This document shows positions 1 to 7,787 of a stretch of DNA of 19,039 nt, one piece after another. The stretch spans positions 11,743-30,781 of the forward strand of contig PBBH01000023.1 of NCBI GenBank assembly GCA_002716525.1, read 5' to 3'. Positions within the stretch are counted from its first letter, which is position 1, and every line of letters begins with the position of its first letter. Made by a program: the position numbers and the translations under genes. The notes below the pieces were generated by a model that saw only the letters and a list, made by a program, of their open reading frames with translations, had not been told where the DNA came from and did no database searches. The stretch comes from Fidelibacterota bacterium (lineage in GTDB: Bacteria; Fidelibacterota; Marinisomatia; Marinisomatales; TCS55).

Positions 1-1371
1 GACACTGATCCGAAAATACCCATCCATAACAATGCGACTAATGGTATATTAAATATTAGCCCAGGATATCATTCTGTAAAAATTCTCCTCATGGATGTTC
101 TTAAAAATACCCGTATTGTTCATGGGACTGTGTTTTCAATGGCACCTTTTCAAATGACTATAGAAAAATTGGGTGAGACAGATGAAATCCTTTCATTTTT
201 TCTACAACCAAAAAGTATCACCATACCCATTCAATCGGTCATTGCATATTCATTTACCCCCTACGGTTTTGCTGATGAAAAAATAAACATACTTTCCTCA
301 GAGCAGGTTGAGGCAGGACGTATTATTACGGTTTCGAAAAAACAGGTAGAACGAAGAGCCCTTCAATTTATCGGCCAAAATAAATTAGGGACACGATCTT
401 TTCCCATGCATTGGATTGACACCAAAAACACTGCAAACCATTTAAGTGTCAACATTGATCTGGATATTTCCCATACAGATGCAGGTGTTTATATACAGGT
501 ACAGCCAGAGCAGATTGTGAATGCAAATCTTTCTCTAAGATTAAAAGGAGAGTATGAATATCAAACAATCCCTTTAAATCAGATTCAGCCCTCTGTTTAT
601 TTAACAAATCCAATTTCTCCAGTGCAGTTTGAGCACGTTGACCAGATTGAAGCTATTCTAAAAGGTTCAATTGAAAGACAGGTTCGGTTTGATTTCCCTT
701 ATACCGTGGCAATGCCTGGTACTTCTGTTACAGTTGTGTCCAAGGATAGCTACTGTTCCATTCGTACCAATAAATCATCTGTGACAAACCCCACATTAAT
801 GTGGCTCGAAGCAGTCCACAAGCACGCCTCTGTTACAAATGGAAAACTTTTATCTCGTGTTTATCAACTCCAACCTTTTGAACGTCCTTTATTGAAACCG
901 GTGAATATTGGCATTCGTTATCCATCCAAACTGAAAGACAGGGAAAAAATTCATCTTTATTATTATGACCAAAATGAAGGCTGGAGTTTTATTCCTACTG
1001 AAAACAATCATGAGAGACAAGTACTCACTGGGGAAGTGGAACACCTTGACGCTATTGCAATAATTGAAGATAACACACCACCAAAAATCAAATCCATGCA
1101 TCCGGGGAATGACGGGAATTATCCTTCTTTGGAATTAAATCAATTTCAAATCAGAATTCAAGATGATATGTCCGGAATTGAGGCCGCGGAATCATCTTTT
1201 AATTTTGTTCTTGATAATCAGCCCTTGATATTTGCCTACCAGCCCAAATCCAAAATCATTTCATATGAGCTTGAAGGACCCCTAGCAATTGGAACTCATA
1301 CAATTCAATTTAAAGTGCGTGATCGGGCCGGGAATGAATCCAGTGAAAACATTGAATTCAAAGTATACTGA
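1..1371 (+). CDS. C-terminal part of a large secreted Ig-like domain protein (possibly the tail of an M23-type peptidase)
   Basis: The reading frame is open from base 1, so the gene begins outside the window and 456 codons are visible. An ATG at 91 is internal: the codons before it read on without a stop and continue an Ig-like strand pattern (PGYHSVKILLMDVLKN). The last ~95 residues form a clear Ig/cadherin-like domain. It opens with DNTPPKI, has a DDMSGIEAA loop, and closes with GTHTIQFKVRDRAGNES. That layout is typical of tails on secreted metallopeptidases and surface proteins in FCB bacteria. No catalytic motif lies in the visible part, so the peptidase link is inference only. The middle ~330 residues match nothing I recognise. 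The TGA stop overlaps the ATG of the rhomboid gene by one base (TGATG), so the two are probably translated together. Confidence 0.7.
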   Translation, partial: DTDPKIPIHNNATNGILNISPGYHSVKILLMDVLKNTRIVHGTVFSMAPFQMTIEKLGETDEILSFFLQPKSITIPIQSVIAYSFTPYGFADEKINILSSEQVEAGRIITVSKKQVERRALQFIGQNKLGTRSFPMHWIDTKNTANHLSVNIDLDISHTDAGVYIQVQPEQIVNANLSLRLKGEYEYQTIPLNQIQPSVYLTNPISPVQFEHVDQIEAILKGSIERQVRFDFPYTVAMPGTSVTVVSKDSYCSIRTNKSSVTNPTLMWLEAVHKHASVTNGKLLSRVYQLQPFERPLLKPVNIGIRYPSKLKDREKIHLYYYDQNEGWSFIPTENNHERQVLTGEVEHLDAIAIIEDNTPPKIKSMHPGNDGNYPSLELNQFQIRIQDDMSGIEAAESSFNFVLDNQPLIFAYQPKSKIISYELEGPLAIGTHTIQFKVRDRAGNESSENIEFKVY

Positions 1372-2027
1372 TGTTTTTCCCTTACAAAGATGACAATCCA
1401 CGGGTTTTGATTCCTTATGTGACCTATAGCCTTATCGCTTTTAATACATTCATATTTTTATATCAATTTGGGACGGAATTTTCCGATCCGGAAGCCGCTG
1501 GTATTTTCATTTATGCATTTGGGCTTATTCCAGCTGATTTTTCTATAATTACAATGTTTACTTCTATGTTCCTTCATGGGGGGATCGCCCACATCATTGG
1601 GAATATGTGGTTTCTATGGATCTTCGGTGATAATGTTGAAAGCACACTTGGACATGTCAAATTTGCCCTTTTTTATTTACTGTGCGGTGTGGCAGCAGCC
1701 TTATGTCAGGTCCTCATGAGTCCTGGCTCTGAAATTCCTATGGTGGGTGCTTCTGGAGCAATTGCCGGGGTCTTAGGATTATATATGATTCGATTCCCCC
1801 GTGCCAGGGTTCACGTATTTATCTTTATCCTGATTTTTTTCACAACTATTCGTGTACCAGCGAACATTGTCTTGGGTTTCTGGTTTTTTAACCAGTTAAC
1901 AAATGGAATGGGGGCTCTTGGTCTAGATACTACCGGCGGTGTAGCCTGGTTTGCTCATATAGGTGGATTTATTGCTGGTATTATTCTAAACCAAGCATTT
2001 AAACTCATCCAGATTAAATCAATGTAA
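1371..2027 (+). CDS. Rhomboid family intramembrane serine protease
   Basis: This 218-residue protein is almost all membrane helices, as expected for a basic six-helix rhomboid. The family signatures are in order. HGGIAHIIGN at 69-78 gives the H-x4-H-x3-N pattern of helix 2 (oxyanion and substrate side). GASG at 126-129 carries the nucleophile Ser128. AHIGG at 195-199 carries the catalytic His196. Rhomboids cut transmembrane segments of membrane proteins within the bilayer. The length is close to that of compact bacterial rhomboids, and no extra soluble domain is fused. The start overlaps the stop of the upstream Ig-like gene by one base. A lipoprotein hydrolase follows after 12 bases. Its substrate cannot be read from the sequence. 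Confidence 0.93.
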   Translation: MFFPYKDDNPRVLIPYVTYSLIAFNTFIFLYQFGTEFSDPEAAGIFIYAFGLIPADFSIITMFTSMFLHGGIAHIIGNMWFLWIFGDNVESTLGHVKFALFYLLCGVAAALCQVLMSPGSEIPMVGASGAIAGVLGLYMIRFPRARVHVFIFILIFFTTIRVPANIVLGFWFFNQLTNGMGALGLDTTGGVAWFAHIGGFIAGIILNQAFKLIQIKSM

Positions 2028-2039
2028 GTACTGAGAACC

Positions 2040-3272
2040 ATGGAATTGAATTATCATAATACTCGATTGATATTTGCTATTTTTCTTGCTTTTTGTATTT
2101 CATGTGAGGACAATGACTCAGAGGATAATAACTCAGATGTTAATTGTGATATTTATAGTGGTCGTGGGAATTTAGTATCATACGATCAAATAGTTGAGTT
2201 TAACAAAGAAGCATTTGAGATAGTAATTAAGAATATTTACGGGTTTGACCCTAATGTCTTTGAAATCCAAAATCCGGTAAAAGTGTATAAAATTATTTAT
2301 GAATCCATTGGGGTTGATGGTAATCCAACTGAACTTTCAGGGGCAGTATATGTACCACAGCTGGAAGAGAAAAGAGCATTACCTACATTAAAAATTTCTC
2401 ACTATACAATTACAGAACGCGATGCTGTTGCCTCTGTAAGGCCAAATGTTTCCCCTCAGAGTTTACTTGGTTCTATGCAAGGTTATTTTGCTATATATGC
2501 CGATGGTATTGGATTTGGTATATCAGAAACACAGGCGCCTTTTGTTAATAAACGGTTAAGCGCAATATCAGGTATTGATCTCCTTCGCGCTTCAAAGGAA
2601 TTTGCATGTGAAAATGGTATTGAATTAAACGATCAACTATTTACAACAGGATATTCTGCAGGGGGATATGGTACTATGGCATTTCATCAAATTTTAGAAG
2701 AAGAATACTCCGATGAATTTACAGTAACAGCCAACGCCCCTTTGGCTGGTCCATACTCCCTACCTGAAATGGCAACTAGAATATTTACTGATGGTATATA
2801 TAAACAGCCTTATTACTTAGGTTTTGCACTGTGGGGTTATATGCTTGGTACTGGAGATTATGAATCCCTAAACCGTTGGGTTAAACCTCAGTTTAGGGAA
2901 GCAATAATGACGATGTATGATGGAAATTATTCTGGTGGTCAAATTAATAACGCGCTGAATGATACCATGTCTGTTTTACTTGATCCAAAGTTTTTAAGCG
3001 ATTTTCTCGGTGACGGTGAAATTGAATTCAAGAATTATTTAAAGGAAAATAGTTTCATTTATGATGGATGGGTACCTAAGGCGCCGATCCACTTTATGCA
3101 TGGTGAAGATGACATAACTGTATTTTATTCTCAGATGGAATTGGGTGAAAATACCTTAATTGCCAATGGTGCTAGTAATATACAAACAACAACCTATCCC
3201 GGAGATCATGGAGGTGCTGTTGCCGATTGTATGATCAACTCGATTAAATGGTTTAATACAATAAAAAAATGA
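2040..3272 (+). CDS. Probable lipoprotein alpha/beta hydrolase (secretory-lipase/prolyl-oligopeptidase-like)
   Basis: The 410-residue product has a hydrophobic N-terminus (residues 9-20) ending at Cys22, followed at once by an acidic linker (EDNDSEDNNSD). That layout fits a lipoprotein signal, although the lipobox (CIS-C) is not canonical. A serine-hydrolase triad is visible: GYSAGG at 204-209 with nucleophile Ser206, HGEDD at 354-358 for the acidic residue, and GDHGG at 388-392 with His390. The spacing and the long insert between nucleophile and acid (a lid region rich in Tyr and Trp) resemble secreted lipases and peptidase-like alpha/beta hydrolases. The substrate is unknown; esters or peptides are both possible. 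The stop overlaps the cdd start by four bases (ATGA), which places this surface enzyme in the same transcript as the nucleoside salvage genes. Confidence 0.8.
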   Translation: MELNYHNTRLIFAIFLAFCISCEDNDSEDNNSDVNCDIYSGRGNLVSYDQIVEFNKEAFEIVIKNIYGFDPNVFEIQNPVKVYKIIYESIGVDGNPTELSGAVYVPQLEEKRALPTLKISHYTITERDAVASVRPNVSPQSLLGSMQGYFAIYADGIGFGISETQAPFVNKRLSAISGIDLLRASKEFACENGIELNDQLFTTGYSAGGYGTMAFHQILEEEYSDEFTVTANAPLAGPYSLPEMATRIFTDGIYKQPYYLGFALWGYMLGTGDYESLNRWVKPQFREAIMTMYDGNYSGGQINNALNDTMSVLLDPKFLSDFLGDGEIEFKNYLKENSFIYDGWVPKAPIHFMHGEDDITVFYSQMELGENTLIANGASNIQTTTYPGDHGGAVADCMINSIKWFNTIKK

Positions 3273-3649
3273 CCACATTAATTCAAACAGCGATCCAAAT
3301 GATGGATAAAGCTCGGTCGCCGTACTCTAATTACAGAGTCGGTGCTGCTGTAGAAACAATCGAAAATAAAATTATTGGTGGATGTAACGTAGAAAACGCC
3401 AGTTATCCTTTATCGAATTGTGCTGAACGAACGGCTTTATTTACTGCTACCGCAGAAGGTTATTCTCAATTTAAAGGGTTAGCTGTGGCAACTGTAAATG
3501 GCGGTTTTCCCTGTGGTGCCTGTCGACAGGTAATTTGGGAAATATGTGGTAATATTCCCATTTATATATGTGATACGAACGGACTTATTGAAGAAACCAC
3601 AAGTTCAGCGTTATTACCTAACCCATTTGATGAATCTCAATTAATATGA
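3269..3649 (+). CDS. cdd: Cytidine deaminase
   Basis: This protein hydrolyses cytidine and deoxycytidine to uridine and deoxyuridine plus ammonia in the cytoplasm. At 126 residues it is the small homotetrameric type. Zinc and catalytic motifs are intact: NVENASYPLSNCAE at 40-53, with zinc ligand Cys51 and proton shuttle Glu53, and PCGACRQ at 81-87, with zinc ligands Cys82 and Cys85. NVEN is the substrate-binding segment. The C-terminal LLPNPF is also a family hallmark. The gene overlaps both neighbours by ATGA: the hydrolase before it and udk after it. Its uridine product is the substrate of the next gene product, so coupling makes metabolic sense. Confidence 0.97.
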   Translation: MTTLIQTAIQMMDKARSPYSNYRVGAAVETIENKIIGGCNVENASYPLSNCAERTALFTATAEGYSQFKGLAVATVNGGFPCGACRQVIWEICGNIPIYICDTNGLIEETTSSALLPNPFDESQLI

Positions 3650-4266
3650 GCATATCTCCAATATTAATCGGTATTGGTGGTGGTACTGGCTCCGGTAAGA
3701 CAGCGATTGCAAAAAATTTATTAGAAGAATATGGCGATGGTGAAGTTGTTGTCATCGAACAAGATGCATATTATTGCGATATTTCAGATCTCCCATTGAA
3801 AGAACGACACCAGCAAAATTTTGATCACCCTGATGCAATCGATATCGAGCTTTTTAACAAACAGCTGATCAGCCTAATGAAAGGGCAGTCAATAGATATG
3901 CCTGTTTATGATTTTGCCAACCATACTAGAAAAACGCAAACACGCAAAGTGAATCCTCACCATGTCGTTGTAGTTGAGGGCATATTAACTTTACACTATC
4001 CTGTACTTAGGGAGCTCATGGATATTAAAATATTTGTTGATACACCCGATGATATCCGTTTTATCCGACGTGTTTCTCGCGATGTAGAAGAACGTGGTCG
4101 AACTGTTCAATCAGTGATAGATCAGTATTTAAAAACTGTTCGACCAATGCATCAACAATTTGTTGAGCCATCTAAATATTTTTCCGATATTATCATCCCC
4201 GAAGGGGGACAAAATAAGGTGGCTATTGATCTACTCAGAACCAAAATAAACGCAATATTATCATAA
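3646..4266 (+). CDS. udk: Uridine kinase
   Basis: Uridine/cytidine kinase phosphorylates uridine and cytidine to UMP and CMP. The 206-residue length is normal for the family. The P-loop GGTGSGKT sits at 12-19. EQDAYY at 38-43 and NFDHPDAID at 58-66 are the nucleoside-binding motifs. PVYDFANHTR at 86-95 is the characteristic base/ribose loop. VEGIL at 110-114 lies on the Walker B strand, and R-rich RFIRRVSRDVEERGR at 138-152 forms the lid. The start codon lies within an ATGA overlap with cdd, and no good Shine-Dalgarno is present, so translation is probably coupled. The gap to tdk is 44 bases, the largest in this run, and holds a short inverted repeat. Confidence 0.97.
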   Translation: MSISPILIGIGGGTGSGKTAIAKNLLEEYGDGEVVVIEQDAYYCDISDLPLKERHQQNFDHPDAIDIELFNKQLISLMKGQSIDMPVYDFANHTRKTQTRKVNPHHVVVVEGILTLHYPVLRELMDIKIFVDTPDDIRFIRRVSRDVEERGRTVQSVIDQYLKTVRPMHQQFVEPSKYFSDIIIPEGGQNKVAIDLLRTKINAILS

Positions 4267-4280
4267 ACGATAAAAATTTC

Positions 4281-4295
4281 AGCACAGATTGTGCT
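4281..4295 (+). other. Short inverted repeat between udk and tdk
   Basis: AGCACA (4281-4286) and TGTGCT (4290-4295) are perfectly complementary around a 3-base loop. The hairpin lies in the only spacer longer than 20 bases within the + strand run. The bases after it contain several T residues but no continuous T-tract, so a classical terminator is not supported. It could be a weak attenuator, an mRNA-processing or stability element, or chance. Confidence 0.3.
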
Positions 4296-4310
4296 TACTA
4301 TTTGTTATAA

Positions 4311-4871
4311 ATGACACTTAGACCAATTAACTCCGGGTGGATTGAGATGATTTGCGGTAGCATGTTCAGCGGAAAAACAGAAGAATTAATACGGCGAATT
4401 CGGCGTGCTGAAATCGCTAAGATGAATACCATTATTTTTAAACCGAAAATTGACGATCGTTACAGTTCTAGTCACGTGGTTTCCCATAATCAATCCAAGC
4501 TGGCATCAAAACTGGTTAAGCACTCAAAAGAGATTCTTGATGAATCATCCAATATGGATGTGATTGGTATTGATGAAGCACAATTCTTTGATAATGGCAT
4601 TGTCAAGGTTTGTCAATCATTAGCAAATAATAACAAACGTGTTGTTGTTGCCGGATTAGATACTGATTACCTTGGTAAACCATTCGGCCCCGTTCCTGCC
4701 CTAATGTGTGAAGCTGATTATCTAGATAAGTTAACTGCGATTTGTATGCAATGCGGTAATCCTGCATCATACAGTCAAAGATTAACTCAAGATTCTGAGC
4801 AAGTGGTTATTGGTGAGAAGGATATATATGAAGCGCGATGCAGAAATTGTTTTGAGGTACCTAAGAAATAA
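4311..4871 (+). CDS. tdk: Thymidine kinase (type II, zinc-containing)
   Basis: Phosphorylates thymidine and deoxyuridine to dTMP and dUMP. The P-loop GSMFSGKT at 16-23 is the exact TK1-type signature. DEAQF at 88-92 contains the catalytic Glu89. Two CxxC pairs, Cys145/Cys148 and Cys177/Cys180, form the structural zinc site. The lasso region before the last pair, which grips the base, is present (PASYSQRL). The 186-residue length is standard for bacteria. The ATG is preceded by no visible Shine-Dalgarno. The TAA stop abuts the ATG of the transporter gene with no base between them and in the same frame. With cdd and udk upstream and a nucleoside carrier downstream, this is clearly a salvage enzyme. 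Confidence 0.97.
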   Translation: MTLRPINSGWIEMICGSMFSGKTEELIRRIRRAEIAKMNTIIFKPKIDDRYSSSHVVSHNQSKLASKLVKHSKEILDESSNMDVIGIDEAQFFDNGIVKVCQSLANNNKRVVVAGLDTDYLGKPFGPVPALMCEADYLDKLTAICMQCGNPASYSQRLTQDSEQVVIGEKDIYEARCRNCFEVPKK

Positions 4872-6089
4872 ATGGAACGGTTCATTGGTATTTTAGGAAT
4901 TCTGGTTTTATTGGCAATTGCAGTGGCAATGTCTAACAACCGCAAATCAATTCCCTGGAGATTGGTCATTTGGGGCCTTGGTTTGCAATTTATATTTGCT
5001 ATTATTATTTTGAAAACACCTATTGGCCAACCATTTTTTGGAGCTGTTGATACAGCAATTAAAAAATTGCTCAGTTTTTCTGATGCAGGCAGTGATTTCC
5101 TTTTTAAATCATTCAGTGCAGGTGTTGTAGAAGCTCCATTGATGAATTTTGCTTTCCGGCTTCTGCCAACCCTGATATTTTTTTCTTCCTTGATCACAGT
5201 ACTTTACCATTTTGGTATTATACAATTCATTGTGAAATGGGTTGCCCGTGCCATGCAGATGACAATGAGAACCAGTGGTTCAGAAACACTCAGTGTTTCT
5301 GCAAATATTTTTGTGGGCCAAACAGAAGCACCGCTTATGGTGCGACCTTTTGTATCAAAAATGACAAAATCAGAATTAATGGCAGTGATGGTTGGTGGTT
5401 TTGCAACCGTGGCTGGGGGTGTCATGGCTATGTATGTGAAAATACTGGCAGATATCCCTGGAATTGCCGGTCACTTGATGGCAGCGTCAATTATGAGTGC
5501 ACCAGCTGCTCTTGTAATCGCAAAAATCATTTATCCGGAAATAGAATCATCGGATACAATGGGTGATTTGAAAATTGTGCTAGAAAAAAAAGATGACAAT
5601 GCAATGGAGGCTCTTTCTCGAGGCGCTACAGATGGAATGAAATTGGCAGCAAATGTAGGTGCAATGCTGATTGCTTTTGTGGCCATGATTGCATTAGTCA
5701 ATGCTATTCTCGGGGTAATGGGTCTTAGTCTGCAACAAATTTTAGGATGGATATTCAGTCCACTAGCATGGGTGATGGGTATCCCATGGCATGAAGCCGG
5801 TATTATGGGAACCCTCATGGGTGAAAAACTGGTATTAACTGAACTTATTGCTTATGGTGATCTTGCAGAATTACGTGCTACTAACTCTATTTCGGATCGA
5901 TCTGCTATCATCGCCAGTTATGCTTTATGTGGGTTTGCCAATTTTGCTTCAGTGGGTATTCAGCTTGGGGGTCTTGGTGGTATTGCGCCAGAAAGGCGAA
6001 AAGATTTGGCTAAATTAGGGCTTAAGGCTATGTTCGGAGGTGCGTTAGCTTCCTGGATAACGGCCACTTTAGCAGGAATATTAATTTAA
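4872..6089 (+). CDS. nupC: Concentrative nucleoside transporter (NupC/CNT family)
   Basis: An inner-membrane symporter that imports nucleosides using a cation gradient. The 405-residue, highly hydrophobic protein has the usual bacterial CNT size. Substrate-site motifs known from the Vibrio cholerae CNT structure are visible. GQTEAPL at 149-155 gives Gln150, Thr151 and Glu152 for the base. LTELIAY at 322-328 contributes Glu324, and CGFANFAS at 353-360 gives Asn357 and Ser360 for the ribose. The conserved C-terminal GGLGGIAPERR follows at 366-376. It starts directly after the tdk stop. Its placement among cdd, udk and tdk suggests pyrimidine nucleosides as the cargo, although specificity cannot be fixed from sequence alone. 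The cation could be H+ or Na+. Confidence 0.94.
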   Translation: MERFIGILGILVLLAIAVAMSNNRKSIPWRLVIWGLGLQFIFAIIILKTPIGQPFFGAVDTAIKKLLSFSDAGSDFLFKSFSAGVVEAPLMNFAFRLLPTLIFFSSLITVLYHFGIIQFIVKWVARAMQMTMRTSGSETLSVSANIFVGQTEAPLMVRPFVSKMTKSELMAVMVGGFATVAGGVMAMYVKILADIPGIAGHLMAASIMSAPAALVIAKIIYPEIESSDTMGDLKIVLEKKDDNAMEALSRGATDGMKLAANVGAMLIAFVAMIALVNAILGVMGLSLQQILGWIFSPLAWVMGIPWHEAGIMGTLMGEKLVLTELIAYGDLAELRATNSISDRSAIIASYALCGFANFASVGIQLGGLGGIAPERRKDLAKLGLKAMFGGALASWITATLAGILI

Positions 6090-6108
6090 ACAAAAGTTTT
6101 ACGGATTT

Positions 6109-6669
6109 ATGCACCTCATATTTTTAGGTCCTCCTGGTGTCGGTAAAGGAACACAGGCAAAACGTATTTGTGATCGTTTTGATATTATTCACCTTTCAAC
6201 AGGTGAGATTCTTCGAACTGAAATAGCTGTACAATCAAATATTGGTAATCAAGCCAAATTATTTATTGATAAGGGCAAGCTCGTTCCTGATAATGTTTTA
6301 CTGGACATCATAGACAATCGGTTAAAAAATAATGATGTGCAAAAAGGATACTTATTAGATGGATTTCCGCGCACCATTCCACAAGCGGAAGGGCTTGAAA
6401 AAATCATGAAAGAATTATCTCATTCATTGAAAGCAACAGTCAGCTTATCAGCTAATGAGGATGAATTGGTCCAACGACTCATTAATCGTAGCCTAGAATC
6501 TGGGCGTAGTGATGATGCGCAAGATATTATACGTCAGCGCCAAAAAGTATTTTGGGAGCAGACAGCCCCGCTTCTAGATTTTTATCGATCAAAAAACTTA
6601 TTGAAAGAAGTGAACGGTGTTGGTGAAATTTCAAAAATTACGGAACGGATATTAGAGGTTTTGATTTAG
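6109..6669 (+). CDS. adk: Adenylate kinase, short-LID type
   Basis: Interconverts ATP + AMP and 2 ADP in the cytoplasm. The P-loop GPPGVGKGT lies at 7-15. STGEILR at 30-36 is the AMP-binding motif, with Glu33 where Asp is usual. LDGFPRT at 83-89 contains the key Asp84 and Arg88. The LID is the short form: only about ten residues run from Arg127 to the DDA at 135-137, with no zinc-binding or long beta-hairpin insert. That explains the 186-residue length against ~215 for the E. coli type. Short-LID enzymes are common in Bacteroidetes, cyanobacteria and others. The gene follows the transporter after 19 bases and precedes coaE by one base, so it belongs to the same run. In most bacteria adk sits in a ribosomal-protein operon instead. 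Confidence 0.96.
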   Translation: MHLIFLGPPGVGKGTQAKRICDRFDIIHLSTGEILRTEIAVQSNIGNQAKLFIDKGKLVPDNVLLDIIDNRLKNNDVQKGYLLDGFPRTIPQAEGLEKIMKELSHSLKATVSLSANEDELVQRLINRSLESGRSDDAQDIIRQRQKVFWEQTAPLLDFYRSKNLLKEVNGVGEISKITERILEVLI

Positions 6670-6670
6670 A

Positions 6671-7264
6671 ATGTTAAAAATCGGACTTACAGGAGGAATT
6701 GGCAGTGGAAAAAGTACAGCCAGTCTGCACTTCCAATCATTAGGTGCCTATGTTTTAGATGCAGATAAAGAAGCAAAAAATCTGATCACAACCAATGAAA
6801 CAGTGCAGCACGAATTAATTTCTGAATTCGGAACTGATATTATTAATGTATCGGGCCAAGTAGATAAAAAAAAATTGGCCAGAATTGCATTCCAAGATGA
6901 TGATCATCAACAACGCTTAAATTTTGTTGTCCATCCTTATATATTTGATTTAATTGACAAAGATTTTAATCGCATACTCAAAGAGGGAAAACACGATATT
7001 TTTATTGTAGACGCAGCCATGATCTACGAATCTGGTTATGACACACACCTTGATTACGTGATTGTGGTTACAGCCCAATTAAAACACCGTATGGAGCGTG
7101 CCTTGGCTAGAAAAACACTTTCTCGGGAAGAAATCCTAAAACGAATCGAATTTCAATGGACAGAAATAGAGAAAATAAACATGGCTGATTTCGTTATTCA
7201 TAATGATGAAACAGAAGCCAAATTGAAAAAAAACATAGAATCACTTATCAAAAAGTTGACCTGA
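6671..7264 (+). CDS. coaE: Dephospho-CoA kinase
   Basis: Catalyses the last step of coenzyme A synthesis, phosphorylating the 3'-hydroxyl of dephospho-CoA. The signature GLTGGIGSGKST at 5-16 contains the P-loop. DADKEAKNL at 30-38 holds the conserved catalytic aspartate and substrate-binding segment. LARIAF and the following VVHP fit the CoA-binding lid region, and VIVVTA plus the Arg-rich stretch (HRMERALAR) close the family pattern. The length of 197 residues is normal. The start lies one base after the adk stop, with GAGG about 12 bases upstream as a possible ribosome site. It is the last gene of the + strand run and faces a convergent gene 28 bases away. Confidence 0.96.
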   Translation: MLKIGLTGGIGSGKSTASLHFQSLGAYVLDADKEAKNLITTNETVQHELISEFGTDIINVSGQVDKKKLARIAFQDDDHQQRLNFVVHPYIFDLIDKDFNRILKEGKHDIFIVDAAMIYESGYDTHLDYVIVVTAQLKHRMERALARKTLSREEILKRIEFQWTEIEKINMADFVIHNDETEAKLKKNIESLIKKLT

Positions 7265-7268
7265 ATCA

Positions 7269-7285
7269 AGAGAAATAAGTTCTCT
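7269..7285. terminator. Possible bidirectional hairpin between convergent genes
   Basis: AGAGAA (7269-7274) pairs with TTCTCT (7280-7285) around the loop ATAAG. It fills most of the 28-base spacer between the convergent ends of coaE and the small acidic membrane protein gene. The stem is short, AT-rich and lacks a T-tract on either strand, so its strength as a terminator is doubtful. Its position is the main support. Confidence 0.25.
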
Positions 7286-7292
7286 CGAGCTT

Positions 7293-7787
7293 CTAATGAA
7301 TTATCCTGCGTAGGGCCCGCGGTTTATCTAAAATTTCCTTTAATACAATTGCACGCTTTAAATCATTTATACTATTGAATGATAAATTAAAAGCAGACAT
7401 TTTAACTTTCTGTTTATTCCAGTATTGATATACTTCGTGAATTGGTTCTGGCTCTGGTTCTGACAGGTCTTCAAATACAACATGAGAGTTTTCATCGGAA
7501 GCAACCACAACTTCCTTTTCAGGTTTGATTTCTTCCGCTTCTTCATCAACATATATATTGTTGATTTCGTCCTCAGTAATTTCTTCTGGATCTTCCACCA
7601 AATCCTTCATATCTCTAAATAGGTCCTGAAGAAATTCAGCTTGAAACGGGTTTGGTTTTACTTCATCAGTCGAATTTGGATCTTCTTTATCTTGTTGCTG
7701 GCTGATTGCTTGCTGCCGACGTTTTTTCATCAACGATGACAGTAAATACAAGACCGCTATAAAAATCCAATAGCCAATACCTTCCAT
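7293..7787 (-). CDS. Small acidic membrane-anchored protein next to FloA; function unknown
   Basis: A 164-residue protein with one N-terminal membrane helix (about residues 5-20) followed by the basic cluster KKRRQQ, so the rest is predicted to face the cytoplasm. Residues ~75-125 are strongly acidic and low-complexity, including an EPEPEP stretch. The C-terminus (about 140-161) is a compact segment reading LKRAIVLKEILDKPRALRR. Similar 'RRAIVLSEILGPPKALR'-like tails end small hypothetical proteins in many Gram-negative groups, so it may be a docking motif; that is recollection plus inference. The ATG abuts the floA stop (TAA then ATG) in the same frame, which ties it to the NfeD-FloA module. 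I cannot assign a function. Confidence 0.75.
   Translation of the reverse strand: MEGIGYWIFIAVLYLLSSLMKKRRQQAISQQQDKEDPNSTDEVKPNPFQAEFLQDLFRDMKDLVEDPEEITEDEINNIYVDEEAEEIKPEKEVVVASDENSHVVFEDLSEPEPEPIHEVYQYWNKQKVKMSAFNLSFNSINDLKRAIVLKEILDKPRALRRIIH

Noticed and set aside
4281..4295. udk-tdk hairpin as a true terminator
   Set aside because: The stem is only six base pairs and no T-tract follows; the flanking genes form one pathway, so termination there is unlikely.
4787..5197. 136-codon - strand frame across the tdk/transporter junction
   Set aside because: It spans two conserved genes on the other strand and has no protein-like features.
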